Shown here: positions 1 through 11,416 of the stretch, in pieces
How the letters are laid out: every line of letters starts with the position of its first letter
How positions within the stretch are numbered: position 1 is the first letter of the stretch
Assembly: GCA_958496175.1 (NCBI GenBank)
Contig: OY292274.1
Span: forward strand, 7,750,001 to 7,814,000
Source of the DNA: Sisyra terminalis
Lineage: Eukaryota > Arthropoda > Insecta > Neuroptera > Sisyridae
Length of the DNA stretch: 64,000 nt
Reading direction: 5' to 3'
Notes under the pieces: generated by a model
The model's database searches: none
The model's input: the letters and a program-made list of their open reading frames with translations, nothing else
What the model was told of the DNA's origin: nothing
Position numbers and translations under genes: made by a program

Positions 1-318
1 GACACTTATTTGTAAATATTTTTACACATATTACATGTCAATAAAAATGCATATTTTTTTCACAAACTCACGTTTGTTTCTTTCATTTATGTACAGAATG
101 TTATTTTTGTATCCGACTTTGTGAGGACTATGAATTGGATATGACAATAAAAAAATAATGATAGATAAGGGAAAAAGTATCGCTATAAAAATGAGGAATT
201 TATCCATCGGAATAACAACTGGAATAGATGAACCTAATTATGATTACTCCGCAAAAAGAACGTGAAACTTATTTCTTATTTTCTTTTTATAAATATAATT
301 TTAATACTTATATTATAC
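1..318. other. unassigned AT-rich DNA
   Basis: AT-rich sequence with many homopolymer runs and no long ORF. I see no domain, terminal repeat or RNA gene in it. It ends at the A that precedes the CTGGCTAATCCCC terminus of the first Helitron-like copy. Confidence 0.5.
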
Positions 319-1728
319 TGGCTAATCCCCGCGATTTCGTCTGCGTAGCGTAGGTGTAGATTATATTTTCTTTTTAGATTTGCTTTTTGTAGTGGTAAAT
401 GAAAATTTTTTTTTTTCTTATTTCTTTTACGAAAAACATAATCAACCTTAAAAACCCTATTATGTCAACTTTTAAAAGACACATTTAATAAACTGTTGCT
501 TTGAATAAAATATTTACATGCAAAGATCAATTAAGTTTCAAAAAAAAATTATAAATATCTAAAAAAGGTAAGTCCAATTGCGTATACCTTATGTGAACCA
601 AATAATCAATAAATCAATCAGTATCTATACATAAAAAAATATATTCAAGTTCAATAAAGTCGGTCTTAATTATGACTTAAAACAGTAAAAAGTTTTCAAA
701 ATACTCGCGTCAAAATAACAGAAGTAAAAGGTCTAGATTTGGAATATTAGTAGAAATCCCATTTCATTGTCTCGACTACCGACTAAACCTTTTTCTCAAA
801 ACTATTACTGCAATGTACAAAACTACGGCGAAATTAAAATATGTTCAAATGCACGAAACCCAGATCCTCTATAATCAAGTATAATCATTGTGTATCTATG
901 CACTTATTATTAAAATATCTGAATTTCAACTATATTATTAAACCATTTTCTTTTAGTTTTCCGAATTCCTCGCTACTCAATATTCGCTCACTAATGTATT
1001 TATTTGTGAATACGTATTTTCAGGTTTACAATATGCGAAAAGCCAAAAAACTTAATGCTCACTTATAAACTTAACTTAACCATTTTCAGATATATCTATC
1101 AGAGTTTAAATTTTTAAGCAGGCCCAAAATATTTGTTTCCTATATTAAATCAACTTTGTTTTATAATAAAGGGTAATTAAGTTTCGTTTTTAACGGTACT
1201 TTGATAATTAAATTTGAAATTTCGATTGTTTATTAGACGTAATGCCGTACAAACTTTGCCACCATTTTTCAGTCTTTTAGAAGAGGAATTATCAAAAAAC
1301 CCTTTCTTATTATATATCTGAATCGTATAAGAAAAACACTTTTCAAATTTCATCGACACTGATATGCATTTATGTTGGAAAGAACAATGTAAAACGAAAA
1401 AAAATATGACCTTCTTTATTTTGATTATCATGACTAAAAATCAATTCGATTTCGCACATGTGGACGTTGTACATACAAAATTGTTGGAAATAGAAAGCGT
1501 GGAATTAAATTCAAATATTTTATTTATTTACAATAACAATAATTGGTTTTTAAATTGTTCTTAATACCGAAGAAAAGTTAGTTTGGAAGATAGTATATTT
1601 TAATTAATAATGAAATATATGATAAAAATTGCTCCCTTAATGCTTTCCAGCAGAATAAATAATTGCTCCAGGTCACAATCATTGCTTAATAAAAGTTGGA
1701 TTTTAAAAAGTTTAATTGTTGAAAATTG
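319..1728 (-). mobile_element. Helitron-like non-autonomous element, truncated copy 1
   Basis: The left end (CTGGCTAATCCCCGCG) is the degenerate CTAGCTGATCCCC terminus shared by all copies, and it is preceded by A. Similarity to the other copies runs in the same order: the TAGGTGTAGATTATATTTTC block, the block around 780-1020, and the block around 1190-1560. It ends near 1728, where the other copies continue into AACAAACAAAAATTAAAAA. The opposite (TC) end is missing, so the copy is truncated. Short ORFs of 60-85 codons inside recur in other copies but show no known domain and are not kept as genes. Strand is given by treating CTAG as the 3' end. Confidence 0.7.
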
Positions 1729-2600
1729 AAGAACTGTTGAGAATTGTTGTCCTTGGCCAGAGATAAATTTTCATAAAATTCTGGCGTATTTTTGTTTTCA
1801 TTTCTCAAGAAGAATTAAAAATAAATAATTTTTTTTTTCTCGGAAGTCGAAAGTGTGAAGCGTATTTCCAAGTAAAGTTTTTCAAGATGCAGGAAAACAA
1901 AACTTAAATTCTCCTTAATGATTCAATTTAAAAAATATTAATATTATTGTTCGAATCTCTTGCTATGCAATTTAATAATTTGTTTCGTTTTTAAATAAGA
2001 AAAGAAGAGTGAAAATCCATTTACATCGTTAGAAATGGAATCAGAGTAGTTGAAAATCTTTTAATTATTTAAACCTTTTAAATATATTTCTAGATTTTTT
2101 TTTAAAAAAATATATTTGGAAATTAAAAGAGAATATTGGTTAATTTTAAAAATATCAGTGGTCATAATTTCACTGTCAGTCAATCGTAATTGAAAGTCGA
2201 GACACCATTATTAAATCTTTTGTTTGTTAATTCCAACCAAAAATCAAACTTTTAAAAAAGTATTCAATCAATCGCCAGTTATTCATAAATGTAATTTACA
2301 TCTCTTGTTTAAAAATGGTTTGAAAGAAAAAAAAGAGTTTACATTAATTAATTAATATTTGCTAAGTCAACAGTTTTTAATTAAATTGAGATTGAAGATG
2401 TTAAAAACGAAGGTTTGATAATTGAGAATAAAAAATTTTTTACTAATGTACTTAAAAATTTTTCTTCTATTATCAATGATCAATCTAAAGCGTCCCATTA
2501 TATGACGTTTGTCTTGTTCATTGTTCAAACGGAATTAATGGAGCACCAGCATTTTAGTATTCATGACAGCATGAATATTTCATTATTGAATTGATTTCAG
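1729..2600. other. unassigned AT-rich DNA between element copy 1 and an exon-like ORF
   Basis: Very AT-rich, with frequent stops in all frames and no repeat end or domain that I can recognise. It could hold the intron upstream of the exon-like ORF that follows. Confidence 0.4.
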
Positions 2601-2779
2601 AATACATTAACTGGACCCGAGCTCCCTCTACATTATTCTATTTTGCGCACTGGTTAATTACATCTGCTAATTTTAAACCTGCCGACTGGACAAACGCACA
2701 ATTTTGGAGCTTAAATCCATATAATAGCATTTATACGGAATGGTGGTTGTGGATTATGAATTTAATCTCGTATGCCTAA
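2601..2779 (+). CDS. candidate orphan exon rich in aromatic residues
   Basis: A TTGATTTCAG acceptor-like site at 2591-2600 is followed by an open frame of about 59 codons. Its composition is unlike the surrounding noise: many Trp, Phe and Tyr, and few poly-Lys or poly-Asn runs. Two hydrophobic stretches (FYFAHWLI and WWLWIMNLI) suggest membrane-proximal segments. The frame ends at TAA (2777-2779), or could splice at the GTATGC near 2770. No poly(A) signal close by and no matching upstream exon was found. I do not recognise the protein family. It may be a real exon of a membrane protein, a pseudogene fragment, or chance. Confidence 0.3.
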
Positions 2780-3058
2780 AGCTACATTTATGAAAATGGA
2801 AAACTAGATGGTATAGTAATTTGTAAGAAACTTAATTATTGATAAAAATCAATTAAAAAATATGTTGCATTTTTGAAAAAAGTATTAAAGCAATCTAGAT
2901 AGTCGCGATTTTAATCTATGTTAACCAATCAAAACGCACATATTCTTGAATTTGATATTTTCCCGTGCGGTTTTAAACCTTTAGTCTTGTAGTATAGATA
3001 GATAACAGATTCAGATCATAGTTCTCTTTTCTGACACTAACAGCGCAAATATTCAGAA
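2780..3058. other. short unassigned spacer
   Basis: AT-rich spacer without visible coding or repeat features. It ends at the A next to the CTAG terminus of element copy 2. Confidence 0.4.
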
Positions 3059-3776
3059 CTAGCTGATCCCCGTAACTTCGTCTGCGTAACGTAGGTGTAG
3101 ATTATATTTTCTGTTTAGATTTGCTATCTGTAGTAGTAAATGAATATTGTTATTTTTCTTATTTCCTTTACGAAAAACATAATCATACATAAAAACACTA
3201 TTTTGTCAACTTTAAAAAGACACATTTAATTAAGAATAACATATTTGTGTCGCTTAGAATAAAATATTTGTATGTAATGATCAATTAATTTTCAAAAATA
3301 TTTATAAATATCTATAATATCGTCAAGTTCAATAAATTCGGCCTTAATTATGACTTAACACAGTAAAAAGTTATCAAAACACTCGCGTCAGAATAACAGA
3401 AGTAAAGGGTCTAGATTTAGAATATTAGTAGAAATCCCATTTCATTGTCTCGACTCACGAATGAACCTTTTTCTCAAAACTATTACACTACTGTAATGTA
3501 CAAAACTTCCTCGAAATTAAAATTTGTTCAAATGCACGAAACCCAGTTCCTCCATAATCAAGTATAACCATTGTGTATCTATGAACTTATTATTAAAATA
3601 TCTGAATTTCAACTATATTATCGAACCATTTTCTTTTAGTTCGCCGCATTTCTCGCTGCTCGATATTCGCTCACTATTGTATATATTTGTGGATACGCAT
3701 TTCGGAATTTCAGGTTTAGGTACAATATGTAAAAACCAAAAAACTTAATGCTCACTTAATTAAGATTCTCCATTTT

Positions 3777-4796
3777 AAACTTAATTTAACATATTCAGAT
3801 GTAAATATCAGAGTTTAAATTTTTAAGCAGATCCAAAGTTTTTGTATCTTATATTAAACCAGCTTTGTTTCATAATAAAGGATAATAACGTTTTATTTAT
3901 AACGATACTGTGACTATGAAATTTGAAATGTCGATTGTTTATTAGACCGTACAAACTTTGCCTCCATTTTTCACTCTTTTAGAGGAGGAATTATCAAAAA
4001 ACCCTTTCTTATTATATATCTGCATTAAAAAACAAACAAAAATTAAAAACCGCCTCTTAACTTAATTTAACATATTCAGATGTAAATATCAGAGTTTAAA
4101 TTTTTAAGCAGATCCAAAGTTTTTGTTTCTTATATTAAACCAGCTTAAACTTAATTTAACATATTCAGATGTAAATATCAGAGTTTAAATTTTTAAGCAG
4201 ATCCAAAGTTTTTGTTTCTTATATTAAACCAGCTTTGTTTCATAATAAAGGATAATAACGTTTTATTTATAACGATACTGTGACTATGAAATTTGAAATG
4301 TCGATTGTTTATTAGACCGTACAAACTTTGCCTCCATTTTTCACTCTTTTAGAGGAGGAATTATCAAAAAACCCTTTCTTATTATATATCTGCATTAAAA
4401 AACAAACAAAAATTAAAAACCGCCTCTTAACTTAATTTAACATATTCAGATGTAAATATCAGAGTTTAAATTTTTAAGCAGATCCAAAGTTTTTGTTTCT
4501 TATATTAAACCAGCTTAAACTTAATTTAACATATTCAGATGTAAATATCAGAGTTTAAATTTTTAAGCAGATCCAAAGTTTTTGTTTCTTATATTAAACC
4601 AGCTTTGTTTCATAATAAAGGATAATAACGTTTTATTTATAACGATACTGTGACTATGAAATTTGAAATGTCGATTGTTTATTAGACCGTACAAACTTTG
4701 CCTCCATTTTTCACTCTTTTAGAGGAGGAATTATCAAAAAACCCTTTCTTATTATATATCTGCATTAAAAAACAAACAAAAATTAAAAACCGCCTC
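3777..4796. repeat. nested tandem duplication, two 370-bp units plus a 280-bp unit
   Basis: A first unit (about 3777-4056) matches the single-copy state of other elements. It is followed by two units of exactly 370 bp (4057-4426 and 4427-4796), each ending in AAAACCGCCTC. Each 370-bp unit differs from the first by an inner duplication of about 90 bp that starts at CTTAATTTAACATATTCAG. The two 370-bp units look identical by eye, which implies a recent duplication or an assembly artefact. Other copies of the element have no such duplication. Confidence 0.9.
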
Positions 4797-5254
4797 TTTG
4801 TTATTTGGTATAAATACCTACTACACAAACTTTCATACTAATTAAGTGAAATGATGTTATTTTTAAATGCTGTTATTAAAATGATATATTAAAAACAGAG
4901 ACTTATTATTAATTTATTATTTGTTTTTTAATTATACTTAGTAAATTCAAAATTTCAATTGTTGATTAACTCGTCATTTTCACATACAAATCTTAATCAA
5001 TCCTTTTACTCTTGTAGGGACGGAATTTAAAAAAAAATCATAACAGATGTCTACTTCTTATAAGGAATACATCGAATATTAAAATTTCATCAGTCAGAGG
5101 GGGTATATACATGATTTTATGAATGTGCGATTTTAAAAACGTATTTATTTTAAGTTTTATTACTATTATTATTATTATTTCTACTCCTTTTTTTCGTTAA
5201 TATTTCCTAATTGAGCAACTCATAGGGTCTATTAACAACAGTTTTGTAAAAAAA

Positions 5255-5342
5255 AAAGATTTCTGTGATATTCCAATTCACGTCTTCTTAATTAGGAATA
5301 TCAGAATGTCAGATACGTAAGCCATTACTCTATTAACATTAA
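5255..5342 (-). other. degenerate tRNA-like module in element copy 2
   Basis: On the minus strand this carries AGTAATGGCTTACG (A-box-like), then GACATTCTGAT, then a decayed B-box region. The same module is better preserved in the copies at 26975 and 59224. Here the B-box no longer matches GGTTCGA, so it is probably inactive. Confidence 0.4.
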
Positions 5343-5824
5343 CTGTAAGTTTTATAAATATAAACGTGTATATAACAAAGATGCAATTTCTTAAACTTTA
5401 AATTGAATTTACTGTGCTTTTTTTAAGCTCAACTAAAATTTTTTACAGATTATATTCTAACTTTTAATATCTTTCTAATGATACATAACTCGCCTGTCTA
5501 AAGTAATTTTTTTTTATTTTCATCCCTAGGGAATACCTTTCCTTATTATTTTTAAGGAATGATAAGTAGCCTAACATGTGTAGGAAATTGTGTTATATCT
5601 TAACTCCAAATTTCATTAAATTCGATTGTTCTGTTCTTTAGTTTAATCGGGACACACAGAAAGACAGACAGACAAAAATTTTAAAAATGTTAAATTTGGA
5701 ATAAGGGCTTTTTGAAACAAATATTTACCCTAAAATGAGTTCAAAATCGAAATGTACAAATTGACGTAAGAATTTTGTATGTTAGTATAGATTAAAAATA
5801 TTATATTTTTTGTGATTCAAGAAG

Positions 5825-5857
5825 CCTGAAGAAGTTACGATACGTAACGAAACGTTG
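5825..5857 (+). ncRNA. hammerhead-like core motif
   Basis: CTGAAGA (5826-5832) is followed by GTTACG-ATA-CGTAAC, a perfect 6-bp stem with a 3-nt loop, and then GAAAC (5849-5853). CTGANGA, a stem, then GAAA is the conserved core layout of hammerhead ribozymes, which are known in Penelope-like retroelements and retrozymes. I cannot identify a convincing stem III or NUH cleavage site nearby, so activity is not claimed. It sits 34 bp outside the right end of element copy 2, followed by AAATAAAAACAACCGATC, which may be a retroelement tail. Confidence 0.45.
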
Positions 5858-8162
5858 CTAATTTGAATATTAAAAAATATCAAATAAAAACAACCGATCT
5901 TAAACAACTTGGATTGTCTTCTTATTTAATAAAAGTTGAGATCTGAATTTTATCATCTACTGTTACTAAGGTAACATAAGTTAGCACTCCACGCTCTTGT
6001 GGTGGCGTTGTAGTTCAGAAAATTGAAATTCACAATTATTAAAAAGAACATTATTTCCTGCGTAATGATTCTGACGCGTGCTTTGTGAAGTGTAGCGCAC
6101 TCTACCGGTATTGAACCTTCAATTGATGCCATTTTTTAATATTTCATTCAAATCCATGGCTTTAGCCAAAAATGTTCTAGATATCTTATCAACCGCTTCA
6201 AATTTGTTAGTTGCCACATTAGAATTTCGTGATGAGAAGTTTTTCAATCGATTTACGAAATTGCATAGAGCCACGGATGTCACGGATGATCTTAATCAAG
6301 TAATAAAAATCAAAAGAGGCGATAAATAAAAAAATAAAATAAAAAGTGTAAAAATTGAAGTTGAAAAACATTTAATGGTTCAATAAAACTGTTATTTTTA
6401 ATATTAACTTTCAAACATCTTTATCAGAGAGATCACAGAAACGCAATCAACTGTAAAATATTTCAAAAAAATATATATAGGGTGTTATCATTTTTACAGT
6501 TTTGTTTACGTGAATATAATTACAAACTAAGAAATAATCTATGTGAGAAATGAAGTTTTCAAGCGCAAAATGTTACCAGCCATCTGTAGCAAATTATTGC
6601 CGATGTATATTTACAGTTTTCCGAAAGTTCTACTACCGTAACTTTATTTCAATAGCACTTCGGAACAACCCTTAACTTCAAACAATATTGTTTTGTATTT
6701 GGTTGTATTATTAATTCCATAACTTTATATCTTTTATTATTTCAGTAATGAGAAATTGATTTCAATGAACGTTCAAATATATACACGTTGATAATATTTT
6801 TAGTTATTTTATCACTTATTATTTTAACACTTATTATTTTAAACTATAATTTTATTACATTTTTGATGTAATTGCTTAGTTTTCTATTTGCTTTAAATTT
6901 ATTTTCTAAGAAACAGAATAAATTCATCATAAAAACCGTAATAACTATAGTCATACCCGCGTTGCTAGACCAATTATAAAATATGGATTAACAATAATAT
7001 TGGAACATTTCTTTTAGTATATACAGAGTAATGGATCGAAGATTTATTCCCATTTTTTTTTTGATAAATTGATTGCTAATGGACTTTAACAGAGTAAAAA
7101 TTAAATAATATTAACGTTTTTACCTTGGTTTTATATTTGTTATAGCTAATCTGCCGACAAAATCCTCATAACTTCTAATTTTCCCGGAAAACAATTGAGT
7201 TCCCGGAGAAAAAGCTCAATTGTTTCCAGAACAAACGGTTATTTTCCACATATTGAAATAACGATTTTTTTGCATTATTAATTAGTGTTTTTTTTTTTGA
7301 TGATCGAGAGTTTTGAAAAAAATATTGTCACTTGCATATTTTCCAGAAAAAGCTCTACTTTGACACCTTTGCGACGAATATTATAAATGCGAATGAAAAA
7401 ATATTTTTTTTCAAAACTCTCGAATAACGGAGAAACATCAATTAATGGTGCAAAAAAAATTCGAAAGTAAATAATTCAATTCATCAAAATTAAGACAAAT
7501 CTGTATTTGGAACTTAATCATCAAGTAAATTTTCTTTTTGCACTGATGACTTTAAATAATTAAAGTTCATTTTTGAAAACCATTGCTTGTAAAAGAAGTT
7601 AACTAATCATTCCTTTTTGAACTTCATTGAAGCAATTTTGGGATTATTTAATTATATTGTTATCTCCTATAATTGAGCTATATGTTCCACAATATTTTTT
7701 CTAGAACTCTACAAATACATCTTTTCCCCAACTGCTGAGAGTTAAAACACCTTTGATTCATTGAAACTTTGGACAGGTTTGAAATTAAGTTTCCCTCCAA
7801 ACGTTGAGCAAATATTTGTTTAAAGTAAATAAGTTTCTTTGAGCATTTATATTAGTAGCACTGAGTATGAAAAAATATACTTTCAAAAAAATTAAAAAGC
7901 CGAAGATAAAAATATATTTTTTGAATTCCATAATGAGCAACCAAACAAGTATGACTAAATCCGGCTGATTGGGAAGCTTTATTACAAAATAATAGAATTT
8001 TGTACTTGTTTTTAAAAATTTATTGTTTTTAAAATATTTTCCGAATGATTGCGTGAACTAAGACTACATATAATAAAAACATCGAACTACTATAATTTAT
8101 TTTAGAGTATCTATTTGATTGTTTTTAAAGATATCGCACCTTTCCTTTGCTTAAAATGTGTC
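5858..8162. other. unassigned AT-rich DNA with one small ORF
   Basis: Mostly AT-rich sequence with no recognised domain. An ORF at 6111-6329 (an internal ATG at 6156 has a reasonable ATCCATGG context) would encode about 58-72 residues of mixed composition, followed by AATAAAATAAAA. I do not recognise it and cannot separate it from chance. The region around 7270-7450 has a partial inverted similarity (CTCGAGAGTTTTGAAAAAAA and its reverse near 7410-7430). Confidence 0.3.
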
Positions 8163-9492
8163 AAAAGGGTATACATGGTGAGTTGGCCCCCAAATAGAAA
8201 CCTATGTCGAAACTTATGTTTATCGGCTTGATATACAAACACATTTTATATACTTTTCGCGACTAAATTCCTCTTTGACCTTGAGATATGGGCCAAAATG
8301 TCTCCCCGCATGGCTATTTTTCAAAGTTATATATCTCAAAAAACTAATTAAGCTAGAGAAGTGAAACCAATGCGAGGCTTTAGATTATTTTACAGAGTAT
8401 GCCATATATTTTTTTGAAATTTTTAAATATATTTTATGCTTCTACATGAGCACTATAACTCATAAAAATTACGTGAAAAAAATGTGGTGCAACATCTTGA
8501 AAAAAAATAAAATGTGATTTACGCCTAATAGTATACCTCGGTTTTATTTTTTTTCGAAGTGTTTCACCATATTTTTTTTTCACAAAACTTCATTAAAAAA
8601 TAGGCCACATATAGGAGCAAAATATATATTATTTTCAAAATTGTAAGTCTAAGGAAACATAAAAAAAAAATTAATAGTTTTTTTGTTTTTCTATATTTAC
8701 TCTTAAGATGATTACTTTCAAGATCAAAATAATTGATCCCAAAAGTATTCCAGTTGTAATAAATTATAACAGTGACGATGATTTTTTTTTATTCTTAATT
8801 TAATAAATATTGAACACTAGTTGTTTTTTTTTTCTTTTGGGATCAATTATTTTGATCTTGAAAATAATCATCTTAAGAGTAAATATAGAAAAACAAAAAA
8901 ACTAATAATTTGTTTTTATTTATGTTCCCATAGACTTATAATTATGACTTATAACTATTTTTTATTGAAGTTTTGTGAAAAAAAAGTTTGTGAAACACTT
9001 CGAAAAAAAATAAAACCGAGGTATACTACTAAGCGTAAATCACATTTCATTTTTTTTTCAAGATGTTGCACCAACTATTTTTTCACGCAATTTTTATGAG
9101 TTATAGTTCTCATGTAGAAGCATAAAATATTTTTTTTTTGTGATTGTCATTTTCAGAAAACACATAAAAAAAATTATTTCATTTGGTTTTTGGATTTTTT
9201 TGTATAACTTTTTTTTCTAAACATTTCAAAAAAATATATGATATACTCTATAAAATAATCTAAAGCCTAGCGTTGGTTTCACTTCTCTAGCTAATTAGTT
9301 TTTGAGATATATAACTTTGAAAAATAGCCATGCGGGGGGACATTTTTGCCCATTTCTCACGGCGAAAGAGGAATTTGGTCGCGAAAAGTATATAAAATGT
9401 GTTTGTATATCAAGCCGATATTTTAACATAAGTTTCGACATAGGTTTCTATTTGGAGGCCAACTCGCCATGTGGATCCTGCTAGACCCTTTA
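8163..9492. mobile_element. foldback element, long inverted arms (GGATCC family, copy a)
   Basis: The left arm (8163 to about 8740) and right arm (about 8840-9492) are inverted copies of each other over some 600 bp. The left arm holds CATGGTGAGTTGGCCCCC and the AAACTAATTAAGCTAGAGAAG block. The right arm ends GCCATGTGGATCCTGCTAG. The centre (about 8745-8825) holds TATTCCAGTTGTAATAAATT. A second member lies at 45743-49272. The left tip has lost the GGATCC segment kept by the right tip. No transposase is visible. The ORFs at 8821-9099 and 9302-9484 are arm sequence, not genes. Confidence 0.8.
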
Positions 9493-11001
9493 TATCGATT
9501 GTCCTCGGTATAAATTGGCAATGAAAACACTAATTCTATATAATTATTAAATAAACTTTGAGAAAAATTTCGTTGTTTGATTTGGGGTACAAAGTAAAAC
9601 AAAAACTATAGCCCCAAATTACATCCAATTCAACGGCTAAATTTTTGGATTTTATTTGAATCAAAGTCCCATTATAATGATCCAACTACTTTAATAGAGT
9701 TACTAAAACGGTAAATCATAAGCTTCCAGGAATCGTTATCAACTGCAAATATGGCACATTGAGAAAAACAATTTTTTTTTTTGACTTGAATCTTTTAATG
9801 TAGCAAAATAATGTTTATTTTAAAAAACAAATTTTCAGAATCAATACTTTCAAATGTGTTTATAATTTTTACTTTAATATCAGGTTTAAAATGCAAGTGA
9901 TGTAAAATATATAAAGGTTTTCGTAACCTTTTTTTTACGCATTTTCTTTTCAACATTGATTCAGAATACAGTGTTCTTTTAATAAAGCGACTAAGCTAGA
10001 AAAAAGAAAATTGTTAACGTAAAAAGCAATATCATGTCGTTACAATATTGAACAACACAGAATATTACTTTCCATTAAAACGTCAGCATTAACACTCAAG
10101 TGCAAACAATCAACTTTTCATAATAATCAACAGTTTATAAACGATATAACATGATAAGTACCTACGGACTAAAAACAATAACTTCACAAATATTTAATTA
10201 AAGATATCATAAATTTTACAGTTATCTATTCCTCGTATTAATTATGGATTTTCTTCTAATTAAATGTAAATAACGGATTGAATTGTTAAACAAAGTCATA
10301 TTTTCCTAGTATACCTAATCTATTTATTTTTATGCATTCACAAATTGTATGAGAGTTATCATATAAAAAGGAATAAAAAACCGTAACTTAAAATAAATAA
10401 GTTTCTATAAACTAAATAGAAAGTTATTTTTCTACGCCTCCATTTGCATCAAAAGTGTTTAATAAGTCTCTTTAATTACAAATCAATATCTTAATTATCA
10501 TTTCTTGCTGTTTCTGCAATGTCTATTGCAATGTAATCAATGTATTTAATTTCCTTCTTGTTATAAGTTTAGTTTGTCGTGTTTACCTACAAGTGCACAA
10601 ACATTGATATTCATTATAATTAATTTAACAGTGCAGTCGTATTAATTTTAAGATGTGGTTATTCATACATACTGTATGTAAATATTACATGTTTATCATT
10701 ACAATATGGGGGGCCGTTTGTTTGAAAAAGAAAATAAAGATTTATTACGATGATTGCTTACTTGCACGAAGATAGAAAGATCGTACGAGTGTAAGTATAA
10801 ATACTTTATGCTCTGAATTCTTACGCATATTTTTTGTTTATACTTTTTACGCATATAAATATATATACAGTTTACGCATATTAATTGTTTATACTATTAC
10901 AATTAATAGTTCGATGCTAATTACAAAATTAAAAGATGTTGCACCTAGTCTTTTTCATTAGAGTTCGTTTAAATTATTGTTTTTGTTTTCTTTATTTCAG
11001 A
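9493..11001. other. unassigned AT-rich DNA
   Basis: No long ORF, RNA gene or terminal repeat could be supported. It contains microsatellite-poor AT-rich sequence and a GGGGGGCC run near 10708. The Penelope-like remnant begins at its right edge. Confidence 0.4.
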
Positions 11002-11099
11002 AAATAATAAACTTAAAGGGGGGCAGTAGTAATAGACCCACGTTCTTACTGCAGTCTCAATTCTTACGGAATTGTTCCTTAGTGATAAATTTTTTCCTA

Positions 11100-11405
11100 C
11101 AAAATAAAATTTTGTTCCCCATGTTCCTCAAAATTCCTCCTTGACATCACGAATCATCCCCGGTAGAGGATCTTTTGTAATTCTGATATAAGGACCTTCC
11201 TCCAGCAGCTTCTCAACTCTACCATCATAGTCATCTTTATCCATTATGACTATGCAATTTTCCTTGTCTGCTTTAGTGTAATACACATTTTTTGATTTTA
11301 AATTTTTAACCATTTTACTATCGTTGCCTTTATGTTTTAAGTCAGTATGTTTCTGCAATACGTTCAAACAACTGCGCCTAATGTACTGTTTTTCCTCATC
11401 TGGAT
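11100..11405 (-). pseudogene. Penelope-like element, N-terminal reverse transcriptase fragment
   Basis: The minus-strand frame (79 codons from 11367, extendable upstream to about 11405) contains YYTKADKENCIVIMDKDDYD, then LLEEGPY and TKDP. This matches the conserved start of the Penelope RT core (TKADKGNxVVIMDKxxY, then LLxDxxTY..L..DP, from family knowledge). It is truncated near 11130, before the catalytic RT motifs. It lies head-to-head with the C-terminal fragment on the + strand, a common arrangement for partly inverted Penelope insertions. The junction (11393-11410) is a short palindrome, CCTCATCTGGATGAGG. Confidence 0.75.
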
Positions 11406-11416
11406 GAGGAAATGTT

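Larger units (their letters stand above)
3059..5791 (-). mobile_element. Helitron-like non-autonomous element, full-length copy 2
   Basis: This copy has both ends. The left edge reads A|CTAGCTGATCCCC and the right edge reads GTTAGTATAGA|T. On the minus strand that is A|TCTATACTAAC...GGGGATCAGCTAG|T: a 5' TC, a 3' CTAG and insertion between A and T, as expected for Helitrons. Near the end are a GACAGACAGACAAAAATT block (5660-5690) and a run of ATT repeats (5164-5180). No Rep/helicase coding is visible, so it is non-autonomous. The copy is enlarged by a nested tandem duplication (3777-4796). The class assignment is inferred from the termini; the repeat family itself is seen directly. Confidence 0.72.

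Noticed and set aside
841..1068. Recurrent ~75-codon ORFs with MHLLLKYLNFNYIIKPFSF (also at 3524, 17130, 21290, 27991 on -, 32136 and 57834)
   Set aside because: They occur because the same repeat is present many times. Frames differ by indels and stops among copies, there is no domain, and the composition follows the AT-rich DNA, so I treat them as non-coding repeat sequence.
8821..9484. ORFs in the right arm of the 8163-9492 foldback
   Set aside because: They fall on inverted-repeat arms and are matched by equivalent sequence on the opposite strand of the left arm. No known domain.
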